Positions 44,571 to 55,323 of a stretch of 64,000 bases of DNA are shown in pieces (position 1 is the first letter of the stretch; every line of letters starts with the position of its first letter). Location of the stretch: positions 62,421,496 to 62,485,495 of the forward strand of contig CM043970.1 in the NCBI GenBank assembly GCA_014529385.2, written 5' to 3'. The notes under the pieces were generated by a model, which was not told the DNA's origin, searched no databases, and was given only the letters and a program-made list of their open reading frames with translations. This DNA comes from Adiantum capillus-veneris. Taxonomy: Eukaryota; Streptophyta; Polypodiopsida; Polypodiales; Pteridaceae. The position numbers were made by a program, and so were the translations under genes.

Positions 44571-44799
44571 GTCTTCCCTGCTTGCAGATCGTGGGAGAGG
44601 AGATGCGCGTTGCATGCACATGCAACTTGTTTTTCCCCTTTGCCAAAAGTAGCTCAGATACCAGTGAAAGGACGAGAGTAATGCTCTATTCTAGTCTAAA
44701 CGCAACCTTGCTATCTTATAGCCTCCCCCTAGCACACACACTATCAGGGCGTGCCGGTGGCCTTGCTCGTCGCAGGACCCGTGTCTTTACAAACCGCAT

Positions 44800-45750
44800 A
44801 TAAGAATGCCAGAAGGGAGTGATCTTGACCACTATCAAGTGCTAAAGAACTTGCAAAAGTGGCCAACTAGGATAGCTCTAGAACCACATGTGCCATACAT
44901 GATGTGGTGAGCATAAGCATGAGCCAAATCCACTCTAAAAGTGATGGCAATCTTCTCTCAATGGAGAGTGTATGAAGCCAAGTGATATGCTGAAAATTGG
45001 ATCCTTGAAGTGGTTTAAAATCACTCCCTAAAAGTTCCTCACTTTGTCTCCGCTGCACACTAGTTGAAAATGACTCATTGTATGCCGTAATGGGTGCGCT
45101 ACACATGTCGAACTGCATCATGTACTGCATGCATGTTGACCAATTACTCGCTAAGCAAAAGTTGTCTTGCCATTTAAAGTCAGATCAAGGTCACCACATT
45201 TTGGCATGCATGTATACATGCTCAAAGCTTTTTCAAAACAAATCGCATACACTTGCGAAAGACCAAAAATTAAAAAAACAGCTTTTAGTAGCTCCCTTAA
45301 TTACCTGGTACTATTAGTCATACATTGTGCTCAAAGCATAAAGCATACATGGAAGAAGAAGGGTCTCATCCCTCATGCATCATTCAAAGCCCTTGCCATT
45401 CAATCACTCAAAGCGTCAAGCTTCTCATTGCCCTGAGTGCAGCATGGACCATAACAAAGGGGCATCTTCAGCTCAATCAGAAGCTTGACTCATGGTCAAG
45501 CCTTATCAAGAGAAAAGAGAGCTAACTGAGGAACAACAACTAAGCCTATCCTTATCATTCCAATATCTCTCTTCACTCTCGCTCACAATCTTCACAACTT
45601 TCCCTTTGGAATACAACGCCTACCAAAGCTCCCCAACAAGTGCTCTCTGGTAGCTTTACAGCTAGGTCGTAGGCAAGAGTCAAAACAACAGGAGATCCTA
45701 CTTTTAGGTAGTTAAATCATAAGGATGAGCCAATTGTGAGCAATGCAATA
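44800..45750. other. Presumed LTR or leader sequence, copy 1
   Basis: No ORF. It is well conserved with 57,830-58,780 and probably continues the chromovirus LTR on the right, but no TG...CA boundary could be fixed. Confidence 0.4.
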
Positions 45751-45751
45751 G

Positions 45752-46582
45752 GATCCAAATGGGAATTCTTTCATGATAGCTCTCTTTTCAACTCAACTTC
45801 TCAAATGTTTAAGAAGGGCTTCTGCCAGGTTCTATGCCAAAAAACCTTCTACTACTCTGTCCGGTATCATGCATACATCTAAGAAGTATTTAAAAGTGAT
45901 GTCTGTCAATGCCACAATGCACTTAAACTGTAAGAATTATATTTTTTACAAGGGGAGTTTCAAGCTATAGGTTTCCATCTTTGGTGGCAGAACTAGTAAT
46001 AACATTGATAGTGATTATGCTAAGATCTAGATGTTTGCTATTGTAACAGGCGAGGCCCTGAGGGAACGAGCTCCAGGATTGGCTCTAATACCAATTGAAG
46101 AGAGCATGTGAGTGCAAAAGTGTGCGGGAGAATGTGCAAGAGAAGACCGGACACTGTTTTGGTGGAGCTTGATAGATCAGTACTAGCTCCTTATTCGATC
46201 CAAGTGGGAATTCTTTCACGATAGCTCTCTTTTCAACTCAAATTCTCAAATGTCTAAGAAGGGCTTCTGCTAGGTTCTATGCCTAAAAATCTTCCTACTA
46301 GACTCTGTCTAGTATCATGCATACATCTAAGAAGAACTTAAAAGTGATGTTTGTCAATGCCACAATGCAGTTTAATTGTAAGAATTATATTTTTGACAAG
46401 GGGAGTTTCAAGCTACAGGTTTCCAACTCTGATGGCAGAACTACTAATAGCATTGATAGTGATTATGACAAGATCTAGATGTTCGCTATTGGCTCTAATA
46501 CCAATTGAAGAGAGCATGCGAGTGCAAAAGTGTGCGGGAGAATGTGGAGGGAACGAGCTCCAGGATTGGCTCTAATACCAAT
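45752..46582. repeat. 445-bp tandem repeat with LTR/primer-site junctions
   Basis: GATCCAARTGGGAATTCTTTC starts units at 45,752 and 46,197. Each contains GGCTCTAATACCAATTGAAG, the reverse of a Met-type primer site (TGGTATTAGAGC) joined to an LTR start. Such junctions lie at ~46,096, ~46,506 and ~46,583. Copy 2 has a single unit. Confidence 0.8.
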
Positions 46583-46753
46583 TGAAGAGAGCATGCGAGT
46601 GCAAAAGTGTGCGGGAGAATGTGGAGGAGAAGACTCGACACTGTTTTGGTGGAGCTTGATACAGTAGTACTAGCTCCTTATTCTCTTTATCAATATGTAT
46701 AATGAATAAGGTGAGCTGGGTGGGCGCTTGGCCAATTGGCCTAAAACCCAACA
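46583..46753 (-). repeat. 171-bp copia-type LTR, copy 1
   Basis: TGAAGAGAGCATG...AAACCCAACA with a primer site immediately left (TGGTATTAGAGC on the minus strand). On its right it abuts a protease fragment without a polypurine tract, so it was joined by recombination or deletion. Counterpart 59,131-59,301. Confidence 0.75.
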
Positions 46754-46766
46754 CTATTTTTGAATT

Positions 46767-47230
46767 TTAGCTGAACATTGCCAACTTCAACCATCTCATA
46801 CACATAGTCATTTCCAAGGTGAACGTTTTCCTTGCAAGATGCATCATAAGTAGAAAACCACTCCTTAAAGGAGTAACATGGATTAATGCCACTAAATCTA
46901 TGATCCAGTCATACATGAGAGACCCACCTGTTGCAACAAGGTTTGAATACTCCCGAAGTGAGATAAAAAGAATATTCCCATTTTCATTTCCATGGAAAAT
47001 TACATTTGCCTCTTCAATTTTCACACTTGAACCACTCTATTTTTTCCTTGCCTCGTTCTTGCTTCTTTTTTTAGCTTTCTCTCTTTTCCACTTGTGACAA
47101 TCTTTCTTCAAGTGCCCTATCTAATGACAATGGTAGCACTCAACATCCTTCAAGTTATGGCAACGTGACTTGCTTTGTGATTGACCTCTTTCATTAGACT
47201 TTCCCTTTTTAGTGCCCTAACTATACACAC
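46767..47230 (-). pseudogene. Copia gag zinc knuckle and protease fragment, copy 1
   Basis: From right to left: zinc knuckle CYHCH-stop-IGHLKKDC near 47,130, then a basic stretch, then protease YDWIIDLVALIHVTPL with Ser-Gly of the active site lost to a shift. The C-terminal text LGNDYVYEMVEVGNVQLKF runs straight into the LTR at 46,753. The stop replaces a knuckle residue. Confidence 0.7.
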
Positions 47231-47297
47231 CAAGTCTCATCCCAATCAGAGAATGTAGCCGTGTGCATGTTGCGTTGCCACTTGAACCTCCTACCAA

Positions 47298-47309
47298 GCT
47301 GTAATACCA
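47298..47309 (-). promoter_or_regulatory. Primer-binding site of second copia family
   Basis: TGGTATTACAGC on the minus strand, two bases left of the LTR at 47,312. Confidence 0.7.
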
Positions 47310-47311
47310 GT

Positions 47312-47527
47312 TGAAGTGCACAATGGAAGCATGAAAGCACGAAAGTTGGATATGGAGAAGAAGAAGAAGAAGAAGAAGAAGAAGAAGAAGAGAAACACAG
47401 TTGTGGCGGACTCTTGCAACAATCGTGACTAGGGTTTGAGAGTCCTTATTTTTTAAAGGCGAAAGAATGAATGGTTTCTAGTCGCCCACATACTTGGGAT
47501 TGGCACATTGGGCTTTACCACCCAACA
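47312..47527 (-). repeat. 216-bp copia LTR, copy 1, with (GAA)n
   Basis: TGAAGTGCACAATGG...ACCACCCAACA. It contains (GAA)n at 47,354-47,391. It is not the same family as the LTR at 46,583, so the element between is a hybrid. Counterpart 61,725-61,930. Confidence 0.75.
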
Positions 47528-47535
47528 ACTCTCAC

Positions 47536-47770
47536 CACTACAAGAGGTTTTTCATATTAGCGATGCTAGCAGTGCAACGCTCAAATGTTAAAATCCACGG
47601 CGTTACTATCATCATCGCTATAAGCGTTGCTATTAGCATCGCTATACTATTTGTTGCATATTGCTACTTAGAGCCGACACGGGTAAAAAATAAACCAAGA
47701 GCGCCAAAAACTCAGATCTCATATCTGAGTTTTGACGCTTTAGCGAAGCAGGTAAACCCGTGCCTCTCTC
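47536..47770 (+). mobile_element. CACTA transposon left end, copy 1
   Basis: CACTACAAGAGG starts the terminus, preceded by CAC. Subterminal motifs of the type GC[GA]-[TA]TGCTA and GCATCGCTA repeat between 47,555 and 47,655. A near-perfect 16-bp stem-loop (GCGCCAAAAACTCAGAT and its inverse) lies at 47,701-47,738. The transposase pieces to the right read outward from this end. The matching right end was not found. Confidence 0.75.
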
Positions 47771-48175
47771 TCTCTCTCTCTCTCCCTCCCCCAAAGTCTA
47801 CCTTCGGGATTACAAAAAATTTAGAGTTAGGCCAACGGTGATCCCTCTCTTCCTCTCTATAGATGTGACCTTAAGTTAGAAAGCTTTCAATGGCATGATA
47901 CTCAGATTGGAGGCCAACATGTAATGTGTATAGTAATCCCTCGAACAAGGATCTGCTGTGAAGAGATGTTAAGATGCTGTGAATTGCTACAACTAAAGAA
48001 GAGGCAAAGGGGTTTTGTCCACTACATGCATTGTCATGTAGACGTGGGCGTGTAGATTTCTCGTACCCACAAATATAGGCATTGAACCTGGTGGTTCTGA
48101 TCTCCGTGCACCTCTAGACCGAGGTGTGCGGGGATCGGACATGACTAGAGAATGTGCGGTAGTTTATAGTGTGAT

Positions 48176-48179
<4 letters not shown>

Positions 48180-48217
<38 letters not shown>
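48180..48217. repeat. (GA)n microsatellite
   Basis: About 19 GA units. Confidence 0.95.
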
Positions 48218-48221
<4 letters not shown>

Positions 48222-48616
48222 ACGGAGGATGTCAATAGAAGATTAAATTTATGTCCAGGTTATAAGGTTTTTACATTCATTATGAGTAGAGACGACGATG
48301 TGGGGCCCCCAACCGAAACACCTATCTTTCAACAAGGATCTTAAGTCCTTGTAATCAATGCAAACATGTTGTGCGATGGACAAGACGTGTTTCTTTGCAG
48401 CACGTTCGTGAATTTGGCGAGTTTGATCCATCTATTATAGATCGAGTTGTTGCCAATTATAACTCGTCGGACTCTCACGCTGGCCAACAGGCAGCAATCT
48501 TGTAACCCAATAGGCATATTCGTAGGCGCTTTGGTCAAGCAGCATACGTGAGGCCATAAGATGTAGCCTCTAACAGCTCGAAGGATGATCATGTAGACCA
48601 CATTCCCAACGAGGCT

Positions 48617-51600
48617 ATGTTTAAGCCCAAGATCGATGAAATGATCGAGACGATCATGGATTCAAAAAGGCTTATCTATGATGATATGAAAAGTGAAGCC
48701 GATATGCCATTGTATGATGAAGCACGTGTGTCTAGATTGAAGGCGCGCCTTGTTCTTCTCAACATGCAGGTAAAGTTTGGATGGAGTGACACTAGCGTCA
48801 TAGCGCTTTTCAGGTGATCTATTACGATGTGTTTACTTCAATAAAAAAACTCTAGATGTATAATGGTTTGATAGATTACTTACAGAACTTGTGTACCGCA
48901 TTTTTTTCACTATGTAAATTGCTCAAAGAGCATATAATGCCAGCTGATAATGTGATGCCAGATTCCAAAGAGAAATCAAGAAAGATCTTGCAAAACTTGG
49001 GGATGGATTACAATTCAATTCACGCTTGTCCTAACGACTGCATTCTTTTCAGAGGGGAATACATAGACATGGAGAAGTGTCGGAAATGTGATTCCGAGAG
49101 ATATCGAGTAGATTTCTATGGATGAAAAAGTCCACAAAAGGTTTTGTGACACTTTCCTCTACTTCCTCACATTAAGCATTTCGTTGAATGTAAGTCCATG
49201 GCCACCCTAGCATCATGGCACGAGGAGAATAGATCTTCGGATGGTGTGCTATGGATTCCTGCAGATTGCACAGTCTGGAAAGATATAGACAACACATGGC
49301 CGGATTTTTCCAGGGAAGCTCGAAATTTGTACATAGGCCTGGCTATGGATGACGTAAATCCATTTGGTCAGAGGTCAACATCTTACAGTGTATGGCCCGT
49401 TGTCATCGTCAACTACAACATTCCCTCGTGGTTGACTACCAAGAAGGGGCACCTGTTTCTAAGCTTGATTGTGCCGGGGCGGTATAAAGTGAAGAATATG
49501 GATGTGTGTCTTCGTCCACTATTGGAAGAGCTACAACAATTGTAGATTGACATAGAAGGGGTGGATATGAGGCGACACAGAGGTTGACGGAATGCTTTGA
49601 TCAGAGGCATTCTAATGTGGACCATGCATGACTATCCCAGACTAACAGAATGCTCAGGTGATTTATACTCAAACTCAAACACTATAAATCTTGGTTTTTC
49701 TCAAGCTTACCTATTGTCATGTGTATCCATGCAGGGCTTCAAACAAGCGGATACAGAGTATGTGTCACATGTGGACCTAGACTTAATGCACGTCGGGCAC
49801 CCTCACTGAAGAAGCAAACCTATGAAGGTCATCAAGCGTATCTTTCAGAGAATCATGAGTTACGCGGCGGTTTTTTGGGAAGAGAGCCATTGAGGATATC
49901 TGCGCAAGCATGGTTAGAGAACAAGGAGATGTGTGATAACGGTTTACCCACACGGATGAAGAGACTCTCTTTATGGTACGAGTTACCATATTGGCCCAGA
50001 CTCATGATCAATCACTTGCTTGATCCAATGCACATATTCAAGAATGTGGGTAATCTGTTGTGGGACCATCTGATCGACAAAAAAGATACTTTGGGAGCTA
50101 GAGTTGACCTTAGAAATGTGGATCGTATGGAGAAATATTGGCCGCAGACAACACCCAATGGATCAATAAAACTCCCTACAGTGCCATGGATTTTGACAGG
50201 AGCCCGAGAACGCAAAGTAAAAGAGACCATTCAATATGTGTGGACCCCCACTAGTGTAATGCACTCACTCCGAACGTGTTTCACTAAAGAAGGGAAGCTT
50301 ACTGGTTTGAAGTCACATGACTGTCATAAAATGTGTCAGGTATGTTTGAAGTGGAATATATCATAGTGGGAATTGTGTCACAAATTTGTGTGTGGACTTT
50401 AATATCATTGTTGCACGTGTTTTGCAGTTTATTTTACCGGTGGCCATTAAGGGATGTTTGTCTCCTGACGTCCATACCACAATCTACAAACTTGCGAAGT
50501 TGGTGCAATAGATCTCACAGACTCCATAATGATTCGCCAAACTAAACGATGTGGAGGTTGTGTGCATGTTTGAGAAACACTTTTCGACTACCATGCTAAC
50601 CATTCAAGTGCATCTTCTTGTTCACATAGGTGATGAGGTGGAAATAGCTGGCACAATACATTCCAGATGAATGTTCTTTTTAGAATGTTTCATGAAAACG
50701 CTCAAGGGATATGTGCATCAGAAGGCACGTCCGGAGGGTAGCATGGCAAAAGGTTGGCCGGTATCAGAGTCCATAGTTTACATTGGAGAGTGGCTAGACG
50801 GATTTGATAAAGCTCAAGACACGCTATGGAGAACCATAGATGATGAGTGAATATCTGAGATTGTCATGTGCAATCTCGGTGTCGAGAAGAAGATGACGGA
50901 AGATCTAGAGGCTAAAATCAATCGATTTTGCATGCTTCACAATCCAGTGATGCAAAAGTGGATTTTACAATACGAGGATGCAAAGCAAGAGCAACAAAGG
51001 GCACGAATCGACTGGAGACAAGGAAGAGGACCACCGATGCATTATCCGGTGGGTCTTGAGAGAGTACCAACATTCATGAGCTTAAGATGGTTGCACAACC
51101 AATTGAAAAGCGCACAACAGTGTGGTGAAGAAGTGACTGAGGAGGAGTGAAAGTACTCTCGGGGTTGCGCGAACAAGGTAAGTTTACAATGTACAACTCG
51201 CGGTTTTCTAGATGTTTGAACGACCACTCATAATCTTTGTTGGTTGTAGTATAAGTTATACACAACAGCATGGTGTAAAGGTCGACATTTTAGGGTGGAA
51301 TGGATAGACAAAAAGCATACAAGATTGTGGAATCATGGCAAAATTTGAACAGTCTAGTCAACGGCGATCCTCTGATGCAGATCCTGTGGTGACGGAACTC
51401 ACTTACTTCGGCACGCTACAAGAGATTTTGAGGATTGATTATAGAGGATTTTTTGTGGACTTGTTCGACGTGCAATGGTTCAAGATAAACATGGAGGGTC
51501 ACAGCGCTACTATGCGCAGAGGAGAGTCTGGTTTCCTTGAGGTGGATTCAACTAAAAAGTGGACTAACGTAAGAGACACTTTCGTACTACCCGAGCATTG

Positions 51601-51896
51601 TGAACAAGTCTGTATATATTTAATATCCAATTTTAGAAGTTATGTGCCTAGAAGCACTCACGTAAGTTATGTGGCTCTTGCAGGTGGTATTACATCCTAC
51701 AAAGTTTACATCAAACTTGTGGTATGTCATGGAGGTAGCCCCTCGTAGTGCACGGACATATGAGGGCTACCATGTGCCAATCACAATGGCATCAGTGGAG
51801 GAGATCGGAGAGGATGCTCAATCAGAAGCCATTGAGGTGGTGCCAGATGAGCATCAAGCTGCTACTCTCTATGGGGTGCATGCAGAAGATCTATAG
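48617..51896 (+). pseudogene. CACTA transposase gene (TNP2 / DUF4218 / DUF4216), decayed
   Basis: Conceptual product in order: N-terminal SRLKARLVLLN and IHACPNDCILFRGEY with CRKC (48,617-49,125); TNP2 core with MATLASWHEENR, GLAMDDVNPFGQRSTSYSVW and WTMHDYPRL (49,198-49,657); CVTCGPRL, LPYW-RLMINHLLDPMHIFKN and LKSHDCHKMCQ (49,735-50,339); DUF4218 with VHLLVHIGDEVEIAG and MKTLKGYVHQKARPEGSMA (50,428-50,850); DUF4216 with YTTAWCKGRHFRVEW and LTYFGTLQEILRIDYRGFF (51,250-51,760). Four GT-AG introns keep the frame: 49,658-49,734, 50,340-50,427, 51,178-51,249, 51,608-51,683. Stops occur in coding parts, at least two at family Trp positions (VL-stop-HFPL; EELQQL-stop). The protein would cut and move CACTA ends; this copy cannot. 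Confidence 0.88.
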
Positions 51897-53290
51897 AATG
51901 AAACGGAGGACATCTGCCTAAACAGAGAGCTCTATATAGACATAGGGAGTTCTGGTGAGCTATGTGAGGATGAGAGAGAGACCTCTTAAAGCCATAAACA
52001 TTGTATTTGAACAATTTTGCTATGTTTTATAATAATGGTTTTTGAGAATAAAACATAAACAAAATTGGTAAAATGTCCAAAAGTAGTAATAATGATAACA
52101 CCATATCTCAGGACCAAATAGGGGTGGACATCCACCAAAATCTCTCTGTGACCCAAGAAGTGAGGTTCCTATGCATTTTCCAAGTAGAAATATGAGGCAA
52201 GCGTCGGTTGCAAATCAACTACAACAATGATTGAGGCAAATGTGGTGATAAGGGTTAGGACTAAGATGACAATACGGGCCTTCTGTGTTGGTGGGCTATG
52301 GATGCATAGAAGTTGAAGGTCTATGAGAGGGACATAAACCCGATGAGGGGGTGGCAAGAATATACCTCTCACTTACCTCAAAAAAACAGGGGATTTTAAT
52401 TGAACAAAATTAGCCTACAAGATTACCGCTTGCTAGTGCTAGCACGTGGACCAATTTAGCAAGTTATAAATCATGATCGTATAATTTTTTTTCTGCCTTC
52501 GCTGCTTTCCACGTGGAGGCTTGATCTAAGATTCAAAACATCTAAAGGCCACGATTGTGTCATGTGGATGCGTCTCCAAGTTTCTATATTTCCAAAAACA
52601 CTTAAGAGACTACAAAATAAATATTGACAGTGTTTAAATATTGGGATCAAATGTCTACTAGTTCAAGCATATAACAATAGATGAAGCGAACAAAAAAGAA
52701 AGTTGCTCAAACACTAAGTAAGTTATCCCGATAAACGTTGAGCTAAGTGAAAACGACAAAAAACGATGTCCACTTAGAGATATGACCTTCGATTAAGGAC
52801 AAACAAGAAGTGAACAAGGCAGTAATCACATGTGATCAGACCCTTAGAGGGCCTCCACATATGTCATACAAATAGAGAAGCTCCTATTACATTTATCTAG
52901 CCCTCTAAATGTTATGTTGCAACCACATTAGCTCGTAAAGCTAATGAACAACACATTCTACTTTAAACTATCCGATAGACAATGCTCGTCTTATCTAGGG
53001 CCTTCAACTGCAAACAAGGAAACTACTGGCTATTGCAGTAACAATGTGCATCTTTTATTTAAGAACCACTCCCTAAATTGTTTGTGATTCTTATATGGTT
53101 TGTTATCCGAGGATTAGACATGCATTTCCTACTTGGAGGGCCTTGCAAATCCACCACTATGTATTGTATGTGCTGGCTATCTTAGAGGTCAGGCATTAGA
53201 ATGAGGAATTCCTCAGCACACCAACATCATGCTCTTCTATTCATAAGCGGCAGAAAGAAAGTGAACACGTGTTGCATTTCCAATTTAAAG
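51897..53290. other. Unassigned stretch, present only in copy 1
   Basis: No ORF supported and no CACTA right terminus (GTAGTG with subterminal repeats) could be found. It ends at the junction where homology to copy 2 resumes. Confidence 0.45.
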
Positions 53291-53319
53291 TGACCAAAGT
53301 AGATTATAGCCACTTTTCC

Positions 53320-53320
<1 letters not shown>

Positions 53321-53382
<62 letters not shown>
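53321..53382. repeat. (GT)n(GA)n compound microsatellite
   Basis: Ten GT units then about 20 GA units; the same compound repeat is at 62,311-62,372. Confidence 0.95.
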
Positions 53383-53384
<2 letters not shown>

Positions 53385-53497
53385 GTCTCTTAAATCAACC
53401 GTTAAGAAATCTTATAGACATGAGGGCTGTGGTTTTATTAGGCATTGGGCCCCTTGGGCACTGGGTATACAGAGCTAGTGGGATAGAGGGCTTGTAG

Positions 53498-53752
53498 CTA
53501 CACGCAATAGCAAGAGCTGCAATCGCGCTCGCAGCTACAGCCGGTGGCAGGGGCCGGGCAGTAGAAGTTGGAGCACATGCATGGAGATTGCAAGCCCCGT
53601 CGCACCACACCCATAGCGCCCGTGCTGGAGGCTAGGACTCGGCCAGGCGCCCCGTCCTGCTCCGCCATGGTGTAAGCAGGAGCCAAAGGAGCAGCTACAA
53701 GCAGCAAACTGGCCAGCACCATCGCCATTACCTTATTATAGTTCAGCGCCAT
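53498..53752 (-). CDS. Small secreted cysteine-rich peptide
   Basis: 84 residues from ATG 53,752. Residues 1-~26 form a signal peptide (MALNYNKVMAMVLASLLLVA, then APLAPA). A pro-region of ~30 residues contains a dibasic RR, and the last 27 residues carry eight cysteines spaced C-x-C-x4-C-x6-C-x-C-x3-C-x2-C-x-C, ending one residue after the last Cys. This is the layout of secreted plant peptides (defence, signalling or metal-binding), but the spacing fits no family I know. An upstream in-frame ATG (53,794) would put charged and Cys residues before the signal. A TATAAG at 53,784-53,789 lies between the two ATGs and supports the shorter start, although it would leave a very short 5' UTR. A frameshifted twin lies at 62,488-62,719. 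Confidence 0.65.
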   Translation of the reverse strand: MALNYNKVMAMVLASLLLVAAPLAPAYTMAEQDGAPGRVLASSTGAMGVVRRGLQSPCMCSNFYCPAPATGCSCERDCSSCYCV

Positions 53753-53783
53753 GTTGCGAGTACTGGTGTTGCAGTAGTAGCTT

Positions 53784-53791
53784 CTTATACC
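53784..53791 (-). promoter_or_regulatory. TATA-like box before the cysteine-rich peptide gene
   Basis: GGTATAAG on the minus strand, ~37 bases before the chosen ATG, conserved in copy 2 (~62,751-62,758). The distance is short for a normal leader, so its function is uncertain. Confidence 0.35.
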
Positions 53792-54377
53792 CATGGCATG
53801 GCCTCCTCGTTCAACCTTTCAACCTCCCAGTCACAACCCACGAATGCTTTTTCAAAGGCCGCACACATTGATATTTGAACATCGTTCAAAAGTAGGACTC
53901 TTATCGCGGCCACTTGTTTTTCTTGGCAAGGGCTATGTTGCCTGTCAAAACAGGTGCTTCAAAAAAACGTCTTGATATTTGACACGCTAGAATCTCGAAA
54001 TTGCTTGTCATTTTTTCGCGTTCATACCCTTGAATTTACGTCATATATAGCAAATTATCGTATTACACAAAGCATATGAAAGAGGGCTTGGAAAATTGTC
54101 TATCAAAAGAAATTTCTACTATGCCTCTCAATCTCAGGCCTTGACTCTTATGGGTTCACAACGTCATGACCAAGTCACACTCCTCATTCCGAGCGGGATC
54201 TACGATGGAGAGCAACAAAGATCTCATTCGTTGATCTTGTTGTGAACTATGTGTGAAGTGTACAAGAGGTGTGCAAGCACTATATGAATGTGTGTAAACT
54301 ACTATGTATACTATGTATGAACTAGAATGCTGAGCCATCCGAAAGCGATAGGGATTCACCTTTGTGAACAAATTACG

Positions 54378-54480
54378 CGCGTGCTAGTCTATTGTTAGAG
54401 TGTTTGGATAGGAATCATAGGGTTGTGAGGTCGACCCCGACATTTTCCTTCCCCCAAGAATTTGATAGCCGCGTTTTTTT
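54378..54480 (+). mobile_element. Second tRNA-derived SINE-like module
   Basis: TGCTAGTCTATTGTTAGAGT resembles a tRNA D-arm with A box, and GTGAGGTCGACCCC about 35 bases later a B box. A T-run follows at 54,474-54,480. It starts 200 bp after GGATCTACGATGGA, as at 33 kb. Weaker box match than the copy at 33,248. Confidence 0.45.
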
Positions 54481-55180
54481 AAAGATCCTCAACCATAAAT
54501 CCCTCTTAGGGGAGGGTGTCGGTGTCACTTCCTTTAGAGATCCTGTAAATGAAAGACTTAAGGTTAAAAGTGTTTTAGAAACAAGAATATAGCTTGCCAC
54601 CCACACAAGGTCAGAGTAAGCATCTCTCCCTCCCTCTCTCTCTCTCGGGTCAAGGAGGAGGGGAGATGTCATGTGGCAAGGAGACGTAATCTTTTCTCCT
54701 TGCATCATTGCTCCCCCTCTCTTTAGCACCAAGTTGACAGGAGCCTTATATTTCTGCACTTTTGAGTATTGGCCTATCACCAAAGGTGAGTAGAAGTAGG
54801 GGCGCACCATTTGTGAAAAGTGCATAATAGACATAATCTAGTGAGAACCTGTCTCAATAGACATTGCCTAAATCTTGTTACATGCTCACCTCGATGCATA
54901 TTTCACAACAACAAAAACAAAATTCATACCCTTGCAAGGCAAGAAATTCATGAGCTTTTCTTGACTTGGCGACTATGGGAGCAAGTTGAAAGGAAATTTG
55001 CGTTAGCAGTAGGACTGGTCGACTCCAAGGCAATGGTAGCACTGGCCATTAAATGGAGGGGGGCGACAGTAGTTTATTTTTTCTAAACCAAATGTGGACA
55101 TGTAGCAGCCAACTAAGCATATCGTGTGGCCCATGAGTTCCAAGACTCGACAACATGCTCAAGATAAACCGGTTAGAACT
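54481..55180. other. Unassigned stretch between duplication copies
   Basis: A (TC)n patch lies at ~54,625-54,647. ORFs here are not supported by any motif. Confidence 0.35.
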
Positions 55181-55190
55181 TTAATTAGGC

Positions 55191-55191
55191 C

Positions 55192-55252
<61 letters not shown>

Positions 55253-55269
55253 GGGGGGGGGGGGGGGGG
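55191..55269. repeat. (GA)n followed by a run of 28 G
   Basis: About 25 GA units up to 55,241, then G at 55,242-55,269. Confidence 0.95.
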
Positions 55270-55323
55270 CGGAGCTAATAATCAAGGATATTAGAGACGA
55301 TTAGAATGTGTTGATCATGCTAT

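Larger units (their letters stand above)
43600..44770 (-). mobile_element. Internally deleted chromovirus (Ty3/gypsy), copy 1
   Basis: On the minus strand: LTR end, Met-type primer site (TGGTATCTGAGC, ~44,651-44,662), ~90-bp leader, RT C-terminus (AIATAPILAIIDSLKSFVVE), RNase H (AQQNYFVYERELYAIVHAL, YNVVADALSWMPQ), a spacer, then a chromodomain (VLVKWLDR) and an LTR start. gag, protease, most of RT and the entire integrase are missing. Inverted copies of ~105 bp bound it (about 43,600-43,702 and 44,662-44,768). Confidence 0.8.
43407..54176. repeat. Segmental duplication, copy 1
   Basis: Aligns in the same order and orientation with 56,432-63,150. Blocks: 43,407-46,910 with 56,432-59,437; 46,910-47,770 with 61,321-62,165; 53,291-54,176 with 62,281-63,150. 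Only copy 1 has 47,770-53,290 (CACTA transposase) and a second unit of a 445-bp tandem repeat. Confidence 0.9.

Noticed and set aside
44280-44681. 133-residue plus-strand ORF, repeated almost identically at 57,299-57,700
   Set aside because: Conserved only because it is antisense to RT/RNase H within the segmental duplication.
54415-54834. 139-codon minus-strand ORF
   Set aside because: No recognisable domain, overlaps the SINE-like module and a (TC)n patch.
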